Numbered from the stretch's first letter, positions 46,744 through 55,071 are shown. The stretch is 64,000 nt of DNA from an uncultured Bacilli bacterium (GCA_934102355.1 CAKOSO010000002.1:140830-204829); one strand, 5' to 3'. The notes: generated from the sequence alone by a model not told the origin. Numbers and translations are program-made.

Positions 46744-47471
46744 TGAGATATTTAATGACTTTTTCTTATGATGGTTCATGTTTTCATGGTTATGAAAGAC
46801 AAAAGAATTTGGATACTGTTCAAGGGTTAATAGAGACTGTTTTAACTAGTGTTAATAATGGTAGTAGTGTTACTATTCATTCAAGTGGAAGAACTGATGT
46901 TTTGGTTCATGCTTTGAATCAGAAAGCTCATTTTGATTTGGATGTTAAAGTTAACTTATATTCTTTAAAAAAACATTTAAATAAAAAATTTGAAGGTAAA
47001 ATATATGTAAAAAATATAGAACATGTAGGCGAAAAATTTCATGCAAGGTATGATGTTAAGAGTAAAAAATATGTTTATTATATTAATACTTTAGAGTTTA
47101 ATCCTTTTAGAAGAAATTATGAATTACAGTATTGTAAAAAATTAGATTTAGATAAAATGCATAGTGCATTAAATTACTTTGTTGGGGAGCATGATTTTGG
47201 GTCTTTTTGTAAGGGTTATAGAGAAAACTGTGTTAGGACTATATATGGTGCTTCAATAGCTGAAAAAGATGGTATTGTTTCAATTGAGTTTAATGGTAAT
47301 GGTTTTGTAAGGGCAATGGTTAGAAATATTGTTACTGTATTAATCGACGTTGGAAGAGGAAAGATTGATGATTGTTTTGTTAAAAGTATATTAGATGCAA
47401 AAGATAATAAATTTTATAATATAAAAACAATAAGTGGATGTGGGCTCTATTTAGAAGATGTGGTTTATTAG
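46743..47471 (+). CDS. truA: tRNA pseudouridine synthase A
   Basis: 242 residues. Catalytic Asp in HSSGRTDVLVHALNQKAHF (most have AGRTDAGVHA), FHARYDVKSKKYVYYI, and FNGNGFVRAMVRNIVTVLIDVGRG. Makes pseudouridine at tRNA positions 38-40. Starts within the stop of the SDR gene. In this position (after rplQ) truA is common in Firmicutes. Confidence 0.95.
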   Translation: MRYLMTFSYDGSCFHGYERQKNLDTVQGLIETVLTSVNNGSSVTIHSSGRTDVLVHALNQKAHFDLDVKVNLYSLKKHLNKKFEGKIYVKNIEHVGEKFHARYDVKSKKYVYYINTLEFNPFRRNYELQYCKKLDLDKMHSALNYFVGEHDFGSFCKGYRENCVRTIYGASIAEKDGIVSIEFNGNGFVRAMVRNIVTVLIDVGRGKIDDCFVKSILDAKDNKFYNIKTISGCGLYLEDVVY

Positions 47472-47481
47472 GAGATAATTA

Positions 47482-48747
47482 ATGAAGAAAAGGGATAATA
47501 AAGGTAAGAGTAAATATAATAAAAAAGTAAAGATTTTTCTTATTGTTTTTTCTATTATAATATTTTTTGAATTGGTATATATTGGATTTAGAAATATACC
47601 TGTTAAAATTGTTTTAAATGAAGAAAAAACATTAAATTTAAAGCAAGATAGTGAATATACAGATCCTGGTGCTAAGGCTTTGTTTTTAGGAATACCAGTC
47701 AATATTAAAATAAATTTTAAGGGCGATGTTGATACTTCTAAGGTAGGCAAGTATGAAGTTATTTATTCTTCTAAATCTAAATTGTTTAAAAATATTAAAA
47801 GCACAAAAAGAATTGTTAACATTCTTGATAATATTGCTCCAGTTATAAAACTTAATGGTGGTGATGTTAATCTATATAAGGGAAATGAATACACTGAATA
47901 TGGATTTGTTGCTACTGATAATATTGATGGTGATATTACAGGTAATGTTCAAGTAGTTAATAATATTAATATTAATGAGATTGGTAATTATCAAGTATCT
48001 TATTCAGTATCTGATAGTAGTGAAAATAATGTTTCTGTTACTAGAAATGTTAATGTTATAGAAAAAGGATCTGTTAAAGATTATGGCCTTCCTATTTTGA
48101 TGTATCACTTCTTTTACGATTCTAGAAAAGGTGAAACTGGTGCTGATGGTAATTGGATTGATATTGTTGATTTTGAAGAACAAGTTAAATATTTAAAAGA
48201 CAATAATTTTTATTTTCCAACTTGGAAGGAAGCAAATGATTATTATGATGGTAAAATTGCATTACCAAACAATAGTATTATATTGACTAGTGATGATGGA
48301 GATGAGTCTTTCTTTTCACTTGCTAAACCAGTAGTTGAAAAATATGATGTTTTAATGACTACATTTGTTGTAGGAGAATGGGGTGGAATTGATAAAGTGA
48401 ACTCTTATTCGTCGAGAAACATATCATTTCAATCACATACGTATGCAATGCATCGTGGTGGATGTAATGAACAACATGGCAGTTATTTCTTGTGTGTTGA
48501 TTATCAAAAAGGGCTTGATGATTTAAATGAATCAATTAGTGTTCTTGGTAACAATGATGTAATCGCGTACCCATTTGGTGATTATAATGATAGGGTTTTT
48601 AAGCTAGTAAGCGATGCAGGATTTAAAATGGGAGTTACTACTCAGTACGGTAGAACTTATTCTAATAGTAATAAGTTAAAACTTCCGAGGGTAAGGATTA
48701 GTGGTGGATATTCAATTAATTATTATTCTAGAATTGTAAGTGCATAA
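47482..48747 (+). CDS. Membrane-anchored polysaccharide deacetylase with two Ig-like (DUF5011) domains
   Basis: 421 residues. Membrane anchor at 15-35, then two DUF5011-type beta domains (about 42-115 and 120-195; second one has APVIKLNGGDVNLYKGNEYTEYG, DNIDGDITG and IGNYQVSYSVSDSS). The catalytic NodB domain (about 205-420) shows PILMYHFFYD, ILTSDDGDESFF in the metal-Asp position (usual TFDDG), SHTYAMH as the H-x3-H motif, and AYPFGDYNDR. Probably trims N- or O-acetyl groups from a wall or capsule glycan. RBS AGGAGAT, 10 bp after truA. Confidence 0.88.
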   Translation: MKKRDNKGKSKYNKKVKIFLIVFSIIIFFELVYIGFRNIPVKIVLNEEKTLNLKQDSEYTDPGAKALFLGIPVNIKINFKGDVDTSKVGKYEVIYSSKSKLFKNIKSTKRIVNILDNIAPVIKLNGGDVNLYKGNEYTEYGFVATDNIDGDITGNVQVVNNININEIGNYQVSYSVSDSSENNVSVTRNVNVIEKGSVKDYGLPILMYHFFYDSRKGETGADGNWIDIVDFEEQVKYLKDNNFYFPTWKEANDYYDGKIALPNNSIILTSDDGDESFFSLAKPVVEKYDVLMTTFVVGEWGGIDKVNSYSSRNISFQSHTYAMHRGGCNEQHGSYFLCVDYQKGLDDLNESISVLGNNDVIAYPFGDYNDRVFKLVSDAGFKMGVTTQYGRTYSNSNKLKLPRVRISGGYSINYYSRIVSA

Positions 48748-48773
48748 AAAAGCTGTATTTATTGTATTTTTTA

Positions 48774-48802
48774 TTGACTTTATCATATTATTTTAGTATA
48801 AT
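48774..48802 (+). promoter_or_regulatory. Promoter of rplM-rpsI
   Basis: TTGACT (48774-48779), 17-bp spacer, TATAAT (48797-48802). Confidence 0.75.
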
Positions 48803-48808
48803 TTTAAT

Positions 48809-48890
48809 CGGTACATTTTCTTAGTTACTGAAAGTTTATAGGTATTGGGAACACTTATAGGTTTTTGGTTTAAAAGAAGGAGAAAAAATT
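48809..48890 (+). promoter_or_regulatory. L13-type leader before rplM
   Basis: 80-nt leader with two copies of a TTATAGGT segment (48837-48844 and 48855-48862) around TATTGGGAACA. Firmicutes have an L13 autoregulatory leader in this place; assignment is from position, since I could not verify the fold. Confidence 0.45.
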
Positions 48891-49322
48891 ATGAAAAGTT
48901 ATATGCAAAAGAAAGAAACAGTTGAACGTAATTGGTATGTTCTTGATGCAACAGGAGTACCTTTAGGACGTTTAGCTAGTAAAGCAGCTCATATGTTAAG
49001 AGGAAAACATAAAGCTACATTTACACCACATATTGATTGTGGAGATTATATTATCATTGTTAATGCTGATAAAGTAAAATTAACAGGTAATAAATTAGAT
49101 AAGAAAATTTATTATAACCATTCAGGTTATCAAGGTGGTTTAAGAGAAAGAACTGCTAGAGAAATGATTAATAATTATCCAGTTGAAATGGTTGAAAGAG
49201 CAGTAAAGGGAATGCTTCCTAATGGTAGACTTGGAAGAGCTATGTATAAAAAATTATTTGTTTATACAGGTGAGGCTCATCCACATACAGCTCAAAAACC
49301 TACAGCTATAGAGGTTAAATAG
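48891..49322 (+). CDS. rplM: Ribosomal protein L13
   Basis: 143 residues. [59 protein letters not shown] and [29 protein letters not shown]. Pairs with rpsI 10 bp downstream. Confidence 0.97.
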   Translation: MKSYMQKKETVERNWYVLDATGVPLGRLASKAAHMLRGKHKATFTPHIDCGDYIIIVNADKVKLTGNKLDKKIYYNHSGYQGGLRERTAREMINNYPVEMVERAVKGMLPNGRLGRAMYKKLFVYTGEAHPHTAQKPTAIEVK

Positions 49323-49332
49323 GGAGGTAGTT

Positions 49333-49755
49333 ATGGCAAAGAAAGTTAATAGTTATTACGGAACAGGAAAAAGAAAAACTAGTATTGCTAAAGTTACACT
49401 TACTGAAGGTACTGGAAAAATATTAGTTAATGGAAAAGATGTTCATGAATATTTTCCTTTTGAAACATTAGTTATGGATTTATGTCAACCTCTTGATGTA
49501 ACATCTATGAGAGATAAGTTTGATGTTAATGCTACTGTTTCAGGTGGAGGTTTCTCTGGACAAACTGGTGCTATTCGTTTAGGTATTGTTAAAGCATTAC
49601 TTGAATATGATAGTAGTTCAGATCCTACTAGTGATTCAAGCTTTAGAAAGATCTTAAAGGTTAATGGTTTTGTAACACGTGATTCAAGAGTTGTTGAACG
49701 TAAGAAACCAGGTCTTAAGAAAGCTAGAAGAGCACCACAATTTAGTAAGAGATAA
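49333..49755 (+). CDS. rpsI: Ribosomal protein S9
   Basis: 140 residues, about ten more than usual because of an insert (SSSDPTSDSSF region, near residues 100-110) before the conserved C-terminus. YYGTGKRKTSIAKV, VSGGGFSGQTGAIRLGIVKALL and DSRVVERKKPGLKKARRAPQFSKR are intact; the terminal KR reaches the P-site tRNA. RBS GGGAGGT. Confidence 0.97.
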   Translation: MAKKVNSYYGTGKRKTSIAKVTLTEGTGKILVNGKDVHEYFPFETLVMDLCQPLDVTSMRDKFDVNATVSGGGFSGQTGAIRLGIVKALLEYDSSSDPTSDSSFRKILKVNGFVTRDSRVVERKKPGLKKARRAPQFSKR

Positions 49756-49767
49756 TATATTGTATTT

Positions 49768-49809
49768 AAAAGTCTTGATTTTCAAGACTTTTTATTTGTC
49801 TTGAAAATC
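49768..49809 (+). terminator. Terminator after rpsI with competing hairpin
   Basis: AAAAGTCTTGA (49768-49778), loop TTT, TCAAGACTTTT (49782-49792). The right arm also pairs, as GATTTTCAAGAC (49777-49788), with GTCTTGAAAATC (49798-49809), a second perfect 12-bp hairpin that excludes the first. Confidence 0.8.
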
Positions 49810-49870
49810 CTTTATTTTATTAATATTTATGTTATAATTATTCTAGAATATAATAAAGGGGAAGTTATAT

Positions 49871-50830
49871 ATGCGCAAGACAGATGCTAAGGTATTTAAA
49901 AATTTAGATGAGCAAGTCTTATTACTTCGTGATAAAGGTTTAGTAATTAATAACGAAAAGTATGCAAAAGAAGTTTTATTACGTGAAAATTATTTCTTTT
50001 TACATGGATATAGATATCCTTTTTTGAGATCTTTAGATAATAAAAAATATATTTCTGGTACTACGTTTGAGGAATTATATAGTTTATTTTTATTTGATAG
50101 AACTATAAGAAATATAATTTTTAAAAATATGTTAATTATAGAAAATAATTTAAAATCAATTCTTTCTTATCAATTATCAAAGAATTATGGTTATAAGGAA
50201 AAAGATTATTTAAATCCATATAACTTTAATTATACTCAGGAGAAGAAAAAACAAGTTAATGATTTGATTTCTAAAATGAAAAGACAAATTAATACTAATG
50301 CTAAACAACATTCTGCTACTAAGCACTATTTACAAAATTATGGATATATTCCATTGTGGGTTTTAATTAAGGTTTTATCATTTGGTATAGTTTCTGAACT
50401 TTTTTCTATATTAAAAAAGGAAGAACAATATGATATAGTTGAGTTTTATAATTTAGATATAAATACTTTTAGTAATTATTTGGTAATATTATCTAATTAT
50501 AGAAATTTGTGTGCTCATGAAGATATTATTTATGATAACAGGACGAATAAGAGTATTGATGATACAAAATATCATAGATTACTTAGAATACCTATTTTAA
50601 ATAATGAGTTTATATATGGTAAAAATGATTTATTTGCTGTTGTTATTATTATAAAATCTATGTTAAAAGATGATGAATTTAGGGATTTTGTTTGTGAGTT
50701 TGAAAATGCTATTGATAATTTGGAATATAATTTAAAAGTTATTCCAATTAATAAAGTATTAGATAGAATGGGATTCCCTGATAATTGGACTGATATTAAG
50801 GAAATTAAAAAAGGAGAAAACTTTGATTGA
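49871..50830 (+). CDS. Abi_2 family protein (AbiD/F-like, HEPN-type RNase)
   Basis: 319 residues. Abi_2 features: LRDKGLVINNEKYAKEVLLRENYFFLHGYRYPF at the N-terminus, LFLFDRTIRNIIFKNMLIIENNLKS in the middle, YIPLWVLIKVLSFGIVSELF, and R211-N-x3-H216 (NYRNLCAHEDIIYDNR), the R-x4-H catalytic motif of HEPN RNases. Family members cause abortive infection against phages in lactococci. A lone gene with its own TATAAT (49833-49838) and GGGGAAG RBS, between rpsI and a membrane protein gene. Function here is inferred from family. Confidence 0.83.
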   Translation: MRKTDAKVFKNLDEQVLLLRDKGLVINNEKYAKEVLLRENYFFLHGYRYPFLRSLDNKKYISGTTFEELYSLFLFDRTIRNIIFKNMLIIENNLKSILSYQLSKNYGYKEKDYLNPYNFNYTQEKKKQVNDLISKMKRQINTNAKQHSATKHYLQNYGYIPLWVLIKVLSFGIVSELFSILKKEEQYDIVEFYNLDINTFSNYLVILSNYRNLCAHEDIIYDNRTNKSIDDTKYHRLLRIPILNNEFIYGKNDLFAVVIIIKSMLKDDEFRDFVCEFENAIDNLEYNLKVIPINKVLDRMGFPDNWTDIKEIKKGENFD

Positions 50831-50903
50831 ATTAATTGACTAATTTTGTTGATTTTTTTATAAAAAATAAGTAAAATTATAATGTAATATAAGGAGGTAA
50901 AAT

Positions 50904-51611
50904 ATGGCAGTTAATGATGAAAAAGATATTAAAGTTAAAAAACCTGCTAGCAGTACAGCTGCAAAAAAAACTGCAACTGTAAAGAAATCTACAGCAAGTA
51001 AGACAACAGCTAAAAAAGCTACTACAGCAAAGAAAACTACTACGAAAGCTACTTCTGTTAGCTCTACAGGTGTTAAAAAACCTGCAGTAAAGAAAGCACC
51101 AGTTAAGAAGGAAGCAACTGTAGAAAAAGTAGTAGAAAAACCGGTAGACAAGGTCGAAGATGTTAAGGTTGAAAACGTTGTTAATGAAATTAAAGATAAT
51201 TTAGTTTCACCAATTGAAAATGATGTTAATGATCAATCTAAAGTGTATAAGATTTTATCTTATATTGGTATTCTTTGGTTAATAGGACTTTTTGTTGCAG
51301 AAAAAGATGATAAAGATTTAAAATTCCATGTTGGTCAAGGAATGATACTTACTATTTGTGAAGTTGCTTTAGGTTTAATTGTTACTTTATTCAATAATCT
51401 TATAATTGGTAATATTTTTAGAACAGTATCTTATAGTTATTTCTATGGTACTACTTATGCAGTAAGTGGATTTGGTATGGCAATACAAGGATTACTTAAT
51501 TTAGCTTGTTTTGCAATTGTTATTATTTATATGGTTATAGGTATAAAGAATGCAGTTTCTAATAAGAAGAATAAGTTACCATTAATTGGTAATTGGGCTT
51601 TTTATAAATAA
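50904..51611 (+). CDS. Membrane protein with histone-H1-like N-terminal tail (DUF4870/Tic20-like)
   Basis: 235 residues. Residues 8-75 are a Lys/Ala/Thr repeat (AAKKT, TAKKATTAKKTTTKATS) resembling bacterial histone H1-like tails. A Val/Glu/Asn-rich spacer follows (75-115), then three to four membrane helices with ILSYIGILWLIGLFVAEKDDKDLKFHVGQGMIL, the pattern of DUF4870/Tic20-like proteins, ending in KNKLPLIGNWAFYK. The basic part would be cytoplasmic and could touch nucleic acid or acidic lipids. RBS AAGGAGG. Function unknown. Confidence 0.65.
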   Translation: MAVNDEKDIKVKKPASSTAAKKTATVKKSTASKTTAKKATTAKKTTTKATSVSSTGVKKPAVKKAPVKKEATVEKVVEKPVDKVEDVKVENVVNEIKDNLVSPIENDVNDQSKVYKILSYIGILWLIGLFVAEKDDKDLKFHVGQGMILTICEVALGLIVTLFNNLIIGNIFRTVSYSYFYGTTYAVSGFGMAIQGLLNLACFAIVIIYMVIGIKNAVSNKKNKLPLIGNWAFYK

Positions 51612-51624
51612 TTAATAGATAACT

Positions 51625-51649
51625 AGCTTGCTTTTATAGTAAGCTTTTT
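51625..51649 (+). terminator. Terminator after the H1-tail membrane protein gene
   Basis: AGCTTGCT (51625-51632), loop TTTAT, AGTAAGCT (51638-51645) with one G-U pair, then T4. Confidence 0.75.
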
Positions 51650-51670
51650 ATTTATATAAGGAGAAATAAT

Positions 51671-52150
51671 ATGAAAAAGAAAAATATATTAAAGTGGATT
51701 ATTATATGTTTATTTGTGATACTTTTGGCTCTTGGAGGCATTTTCTTATATGAGCGTTGGAATAATGATTTAACTCGTATTGAAAATCCTATAACAGAAG
51801 TTAAGGGATTAAATGAGATGAAAAACTATCTTGGATATGATGTTCCTTCTCTTAAGAAAAGTGTTAAAAAATATTATGTGATTGGTGATACTAATTTTGC
51901 TATGCATGCTAGAATTGTTTATTATGATGATACTCAGTTTGATATGGAAAGAGGTATTACTGATGTAAGTGGTATTTTTGGTGGAGTTTTTGAAAAAGAA
52001 GAAGAAATTGAAGGAATAATGGTAAAATATTATTCTTTTGAAGATACGAAATATATTATATGGTCTAATAATGATTTTTCATATTCTTATTCTGACTATG
52101 ACTATTTAGATAATGATGAAGTTATAACTTTTGTTAAATTAACAAAGTAA
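51671..52150 (+). CDS. Small membrane-anchored protein, unknown
   Basis: 159 residues. One membrane helix (7-27: ILKWIIICLFVILLALGGIFLY), then an outer domain of about 130 residues rich in Tyr/Asp with beta-like segments and an acidic end (YSYSDYDYLDNDEV). No recognised motif. RBS AAGGAGAAA. Ten bases before a small lipoprotein gene, with which it probably forms a unit closed by the 52533 terminator. Confidence 0.6.
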   Translation: MKKKNILKWIIICLFVILLALGGIFLYERWNNDLTRIENPITEVKGLNEMKNYLGYDVPSLKKSVKKYYVIGDTNFAMHARIVYYDDTQFDMERGITDVSGIFGGVFEKEEEIEGIMVKYYSFEDTKYIIWSNNDFSYSYSDYDYLDNDEVITFVKLTK

Positions 52151-52160
52151 TGGTGAAAAA

Positions 52161-52553
52161 ATGAAGAAGATAATATTTATTATTGGTATTGTTTTATTAT
52201 TATGTGGTTGTAAAAAAATGAATGTCAGTAAAATAGATAGCTTAAAGGCAATTAAAGAAAATAGAGATAATATTAATAGTGTCCAAGTTATACGATTTAC
52301 AGAACTAGGTAGTTTTTGTTATGATGTTGACAGTTTAGTTGCTTATAATTTGTTTAATAATATTTCTTATGTTAAAGAAGAAGGTATTAGAGTAACTGAT
52401 GATGGCACTACTTATATATTTAATATGAATGAAAAGGGTAGAGTTGTTTTAAATTTTGAAGGAAATTATTTGATCTATAAAAACCACTCATATTTACTTG
52501 GTGGATTTCATCATTTAAATATTGATGATATGAAAGAAGTTAGTTGTGAATAA
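52161..52553 (+). CDS. Small lipoprotein, unknown
   Basis: 130 residues. Lipoprotein signal MKKIIFIIGIVLLLCGC with Cys17 as the lipidation site. Mature part of about 113 residues without a known motif (SVQVIRFTELGSFCYDVDSL, TTYIFNMNEKGRVV, NYLIYKNHSYLLGGF). RBS GGTGAAA. Ten bases after the 51671 gene. Confidence 0.65.
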   Translation: MKKIIFIIGIVLLLCGCKKMNVSKIDSLKAIKENRDNINSVQVIRFTELGSFCYDVDSLVAYNLFNNISYVKEEGIRVTDDGTTYIFNMNEKGRVVLNFEGNYLIYKNHSYLLGGFHHLNIDDMKEVSCE

Positions 52554-52563
52554 CTTCTTTTTT
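52533..52563 (+). terminator. Terminator after the small lipoprotein gene
   Basis: AAAGAAGTTA (52533-52542), 8-nt loop, TAACTTCTTT (52551-52560) and more T. The stem spans the stop codon. Confidence 0.8.
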
Positions 52564-52638
52564 GTAAAATAATAAATTTGATATTTAAATTTGTTTTATT
52601 TTATATTATTATTTGATATTATTAAATAGGTGATAATA

Positions 52639-53109
52639 ATGTTTAAAAAGTATTTAATAGTTTTTTTGGTATCAATGGTACCTTTAATAGAATTGCGTGG
52701 TGCTATACCTTACGCTGTAGGATTTAAATTACCGCTTCTTCCGTCTTATATTATTGCAATTATTGGTAATATGGTAGTTGTTCCAATTATATTTTTCTTT
52801 GCGAGAAAAGTTTTAGTATGGGGAAGTGATAAAAAAGTAATTGGTAAATTTTTTTCTTGGTGTTTAAAGAAAGGTGAAAAAGCTGGAGAAAAGTTGGAAA
52901 AATCTACCGGCAAGGGATTATATTGGGGATTGCTTTTGTTTGTCGGTATACCTCTTCCTGGAACTGGAGCTTGGACTGGTACCTTAGCTGCTTCTATATT
53001 AGATATGGATTTTAAAAAGAGTGTTCTTGCTGTTATGGGTGGAGTTATATTGGCTGGTATAATTATGGGAGTTCTATCTTTAGGAGTGTTTAGAGGAATT
53101 TTTGGATAA
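52639..53109 (+). CDS. Small multidrug-export-type membrane protein
   Basis: 156 residues from ATG 52639; GTG 52630 lies in the AGGTGAT RBS. About four membrane helices with MVPLIELRGAIPYAVGF, IIGNMVVVPIIFFFARKVL and LLFVGIPLPGTGAWTGTLAASILDM, the signature of the putative small multi-drug export family (PF06695 type, related in motif to DedA). Transport role is a family annotation with little experimental support. Alone, ends in a bidirectional terminator. Confidence 0.82.
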   Translation: MFKKYLIVFLVSMVPLIELRGAIPYAVGFKLPLLPSYIIAIIGNMVVVPIIFFFARKVLVWGSDKKVIGKFFSWCLKKGEKAGEKLEKSTGKGLYWGLLLFVGIPLPGTGAWTGTLAASILDMDFKKSVLAVMGGVILAGIIMGVLSLGVFRGIFG

Positions 53110-53110
53110 G

Positions 53111-53135
53111 AAAAGCTACCGAAATGGTAGCTTTT
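53111..53135. terminator. Bidirectional terminator
   Basis: AAAAGCTACC (53111-53120), loop GAAAT, GGTAGCTTTT (53126-53135). Serves the convergent genes at 52639 (+) and 53134 (-). Confidence 0.85.
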
Positions 53136-53883
53136 ATATTGCACGGTAGAAATTATCTTTTTTTATTCTTCTATTTCTTAGTGATGCAGCATCTCCTAAA
53201 GTTTCTATTTTTCCTATTTCTTTAGTTAATTCAAATCTTAATAATTTTAAATATTCTAATGATGTTATTTCTTTTTTACTATATGCTTGATTTAAATTTT
53301 TATTTTTACTTACATATTCATCAAATAAACCTTCTGTTAAAAAGTAATATATTTCTTTATCAAAGTTTTTTCTATTTTGCTTAAACAAGTCTATTGAATT
53401 TTTATTGCTAAATGTATATTCACTATGATCGATTATGTAAAAAGATCCGTTGTATAGTATATTAAACATCATATCATATGTTAATACTTTATATTCTGAT
53501 ATTTCTTCTATTTGTTTATATGCTTCTTTTATGGCACATTCAAATCCTGATAGGTTTATTGATAATGGATTTTGTTTATAAAGATTTTTAGCTTTTATAT
53601 ATGGCAATTTATATCCGATTGTTTCATTTCCAATTTTAATTGTTTCAGTGGGAAATATAAATGTATTATTTTTGATATTAGAAAATTTCATTAATTCTTT
53701 GTCTTCATAATTTATGTGTTCATCTTCTGAAAATCCTTCTTCTAATTCATCATAGAATTGATGATATATTTTATATACTTTATTTTCTCTTGGGTTAAGA
53801 TAACATATTCCTTCGGATCCTTGACCAATAAATTTTAGGTTTTTTGTATATTCTAAAAAAATGTTTTTATTAATAAATTTCAT
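53134..53883 (-). CDS. Protein-kinase-like protein
   Basis: 249 residues. The N-terminal lobe has a glycine loop IGQGSEGICYL (residues 19-29) and a Lys in KVYKIY (K38). The catalytic loop seems to be TYDMMFNILY (D137, N141), one residue shorter than the usual D-x4-N, and IIDHSEY (D152) is in the place of the DFG Asp. A helical C-terminus follows (160-249). It lies 9 bp after the gene at 53893-54741 in the same direction, so the two are made together. Catalytic activity is uncertain; similar atypical kinases occur beside nucleases in defence or toxin loci. Confidence 0.6.
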   Translation of the reverse strand: MKFINKNIFLEYTKNLKFIGQGSEGICYLNPRENKVYKIYHQFYDELEEGFSEDEHINYEDKELMKFSNIKNNTFIFPTETIKIGNETIGYKLPYIKAKNLYKQNPLSINLSGFECAIKEAYKQIEEISEYKVLTYDMMFNILYNGSFYIIDHSEYTFSNKNSIDLFKQNRKNFDKEIYYFLTEGLFDEYVSKNKNLNQAYSKKEITSLEYLKLLRFELTKEIGKIETLGDAASLRNRRIKKDNFYRAI

Positions 53884-53892
53884 TTTTAATTT

Positions 53893-54741
53893 CTATATTC
53901 TTTTCCTTTCTCTTAAAATGTTTTGATAATCATTGAATATATCAATATGTGATCCTGTGTTGTTTTCAGTTATTATTGCTTTGTACATGTTTAATAGAGC
54001 AATTTTTTCTTCTGGTGTTGCAACAATTTTTGCTAGTTCATTTTCATCACTTATTAATATTTGAATTGGTAATAATAAGGTTTGTTTTTTGAAAAAATTA
54101 CTATAGTTTAGTGGTGCAATTATGGTTTCTGGATAGTAAACTCCATTTTCTTCTGATTTATTTATACCCATCATAAAATATGGTGTTATTGCTTCATTAC
54201 TTGGGGTGAATAATAATTTGTCTGATGAAAGCGATGTTTCGTTTGATGTTTGTTTTTTGTAAATAGAATTTTCAAAATTTATACAACCATAATTAAATTT
54301 GTCAAATTCAGTTAATTTTGAAAAAGAAATACATTTGATCATAACTTTGTAGTAGTTAAGTATTCTACTATTTTCTGGTGAACTGTCATTTTTTAATACT
54401 TCGTCTGATCTTTCTATTATTCTTGTTAAAACTGAGTATGAGTCTTTTTTATCTGTTGGTTTTAATCCAAGTACATTTTTACAAGTATTTTCCATATATT
54501 CAGTCGATAAGTTTTTAAAATCAATTCCCAATAAGTGAGCAAGATTTTTGGAAGAAATTTCAAATTCTATTTCTTCACCATTACTAAATATTAAACTATA
54601 GTTTTTATTCATATATTTCTTTTTGTATTCTTCATATGATTTATTTAGCTCATTTAATACTTCTATTGCATATTCTTTTCCAGGAAATGGTGCACGTCTT
54701 GCATAGTTTCCTACATATGCTAATTCTTTTTTACTAATCAT
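53893..54741 (-). CDS. Unknown protein, possible PBECR-type nuclease
   Basis: 282 residues from ATG 54741 after AAGGGGTTGAT; an ATG at 54798 would lie at the promoter. Soluble. LAYVGNYARRAPFP at the start, then NYSLIFSNGEEIEFEISSKNLAHLLGID, a pattern similar to phage Barnase-EndoU-ColicinE5/D-RelE-like (PBECR4-type) proteins, and later YGCINFENSIYKK and YFMMGINKSEENGVYYPETII. Resemblance is weak and from memory. Own sigma-A promoter; first gene of a two-gene unit with a kinase-like protein. Confidence 0.5.
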   Translation of the reverse strand: MISKKELAYVGNYARRAPFPGKEYAIEVLNELNKSYEEYKKKYMNKNYSLIFSNGEEIEFEISSKNLAHLLGIDFKNLSTEYMENTCKNVLGLKPTDKKDSYSVLTRIIERSDEVLKNDSSPENSRILNYYKVMIKCISFSKLTEFDKFNYGCINFENSIYKKQTSNETSLSSDKLLFTPSNEAITPYFMMGINKSEENGVYYPETIIAPLNYSNFFKKQTLLLPIQILISDENELAKIVATPEEKIALLNMYKAIITENNTGSHIDIFNDYQNILRERKRI

Positions 54742-54769
54742 CTTAATCAACCCCTTGAAATTGTTGTAT

Positions 54770-54798
54770 ATTTTATCATAAAAAGTAGTTTTTGTCAA
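54770..54798 (-). promoter_or_regulatory. Promoter of the minus-strand pair
   Basis: On the minus strand TTGACA (54798-54793), 17-bp spacer, TAAAAT (54775-54770), about 30 nt before the start codon at 54741. Confidence 0.7.
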
Positions 54799-54857
54799 TC
54801 TTATATGGACTTAGGTATTTTTGGATTTTATGTGTTATCCTTGGATGATTTATTATG

Positions 54858-54885
54858 AAAAAAAGATCTGATTGTCAGATCTTTT
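54858..54885 (-). terminator. Terminator of tRNA-Trp
   Basis: AAAAGATCTGA (54861-54871), loop TTG, TCAGATCTTTT (54875-54885); read on the minus strand the hairpin is followed by seven T (54864-54858). Confidence 0.8.
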
Positions 54886-54918
54886 GTATTTAAATTGCTT
54901 TATAGCAAATATTATCTA

Positions 54919-54992
54919 TGGCAGGGGATGAGAGAATCGAACTCCCAACAGTGGTTTTGGAGACCATTATTATACCATTTAACTAATCCCCT
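54919..54992 (-). tRNA. tRNA-Trp (CCA)
   Basis: 74 nt on the minus strand. Acceptor AGGGGAT / ATCCCCT with discriminator G and encoded CCA (plus-strand 54919-54921). Anticodon loop CTCCAAA gives CCA, reading UGG only. T arm GGGAG-TTCGATT-CTCTC. With TGA as stop, a CCA anticodon is what the standard code requires. Confidence 0.93.
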
Positions 54993-55001
54993 ATGTGTAT
55001 A

Positions 55002-55030
55002 ATTATATTAATTTTTTTGTGTTTTGTCTA
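55002..55030 (-). promoter_or_regulatory. Promoter of tRNA-Trp
   Basis: On the minus strand TAGACA (55030-55025), 17-bp spacer, TATAAT (55007-55002). Confidence 0.65.
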
Positions 55031-55071
55031 CTGTTTTTTTAAAAATGTCATATTATTAAATAGGTGATTTT

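Noticed and set aside
55047..55054. GTCATATT upstream of cwlJ, similar to a SigE -35
   Set aside because: The matching -10 would have to lie on or after the start codon.
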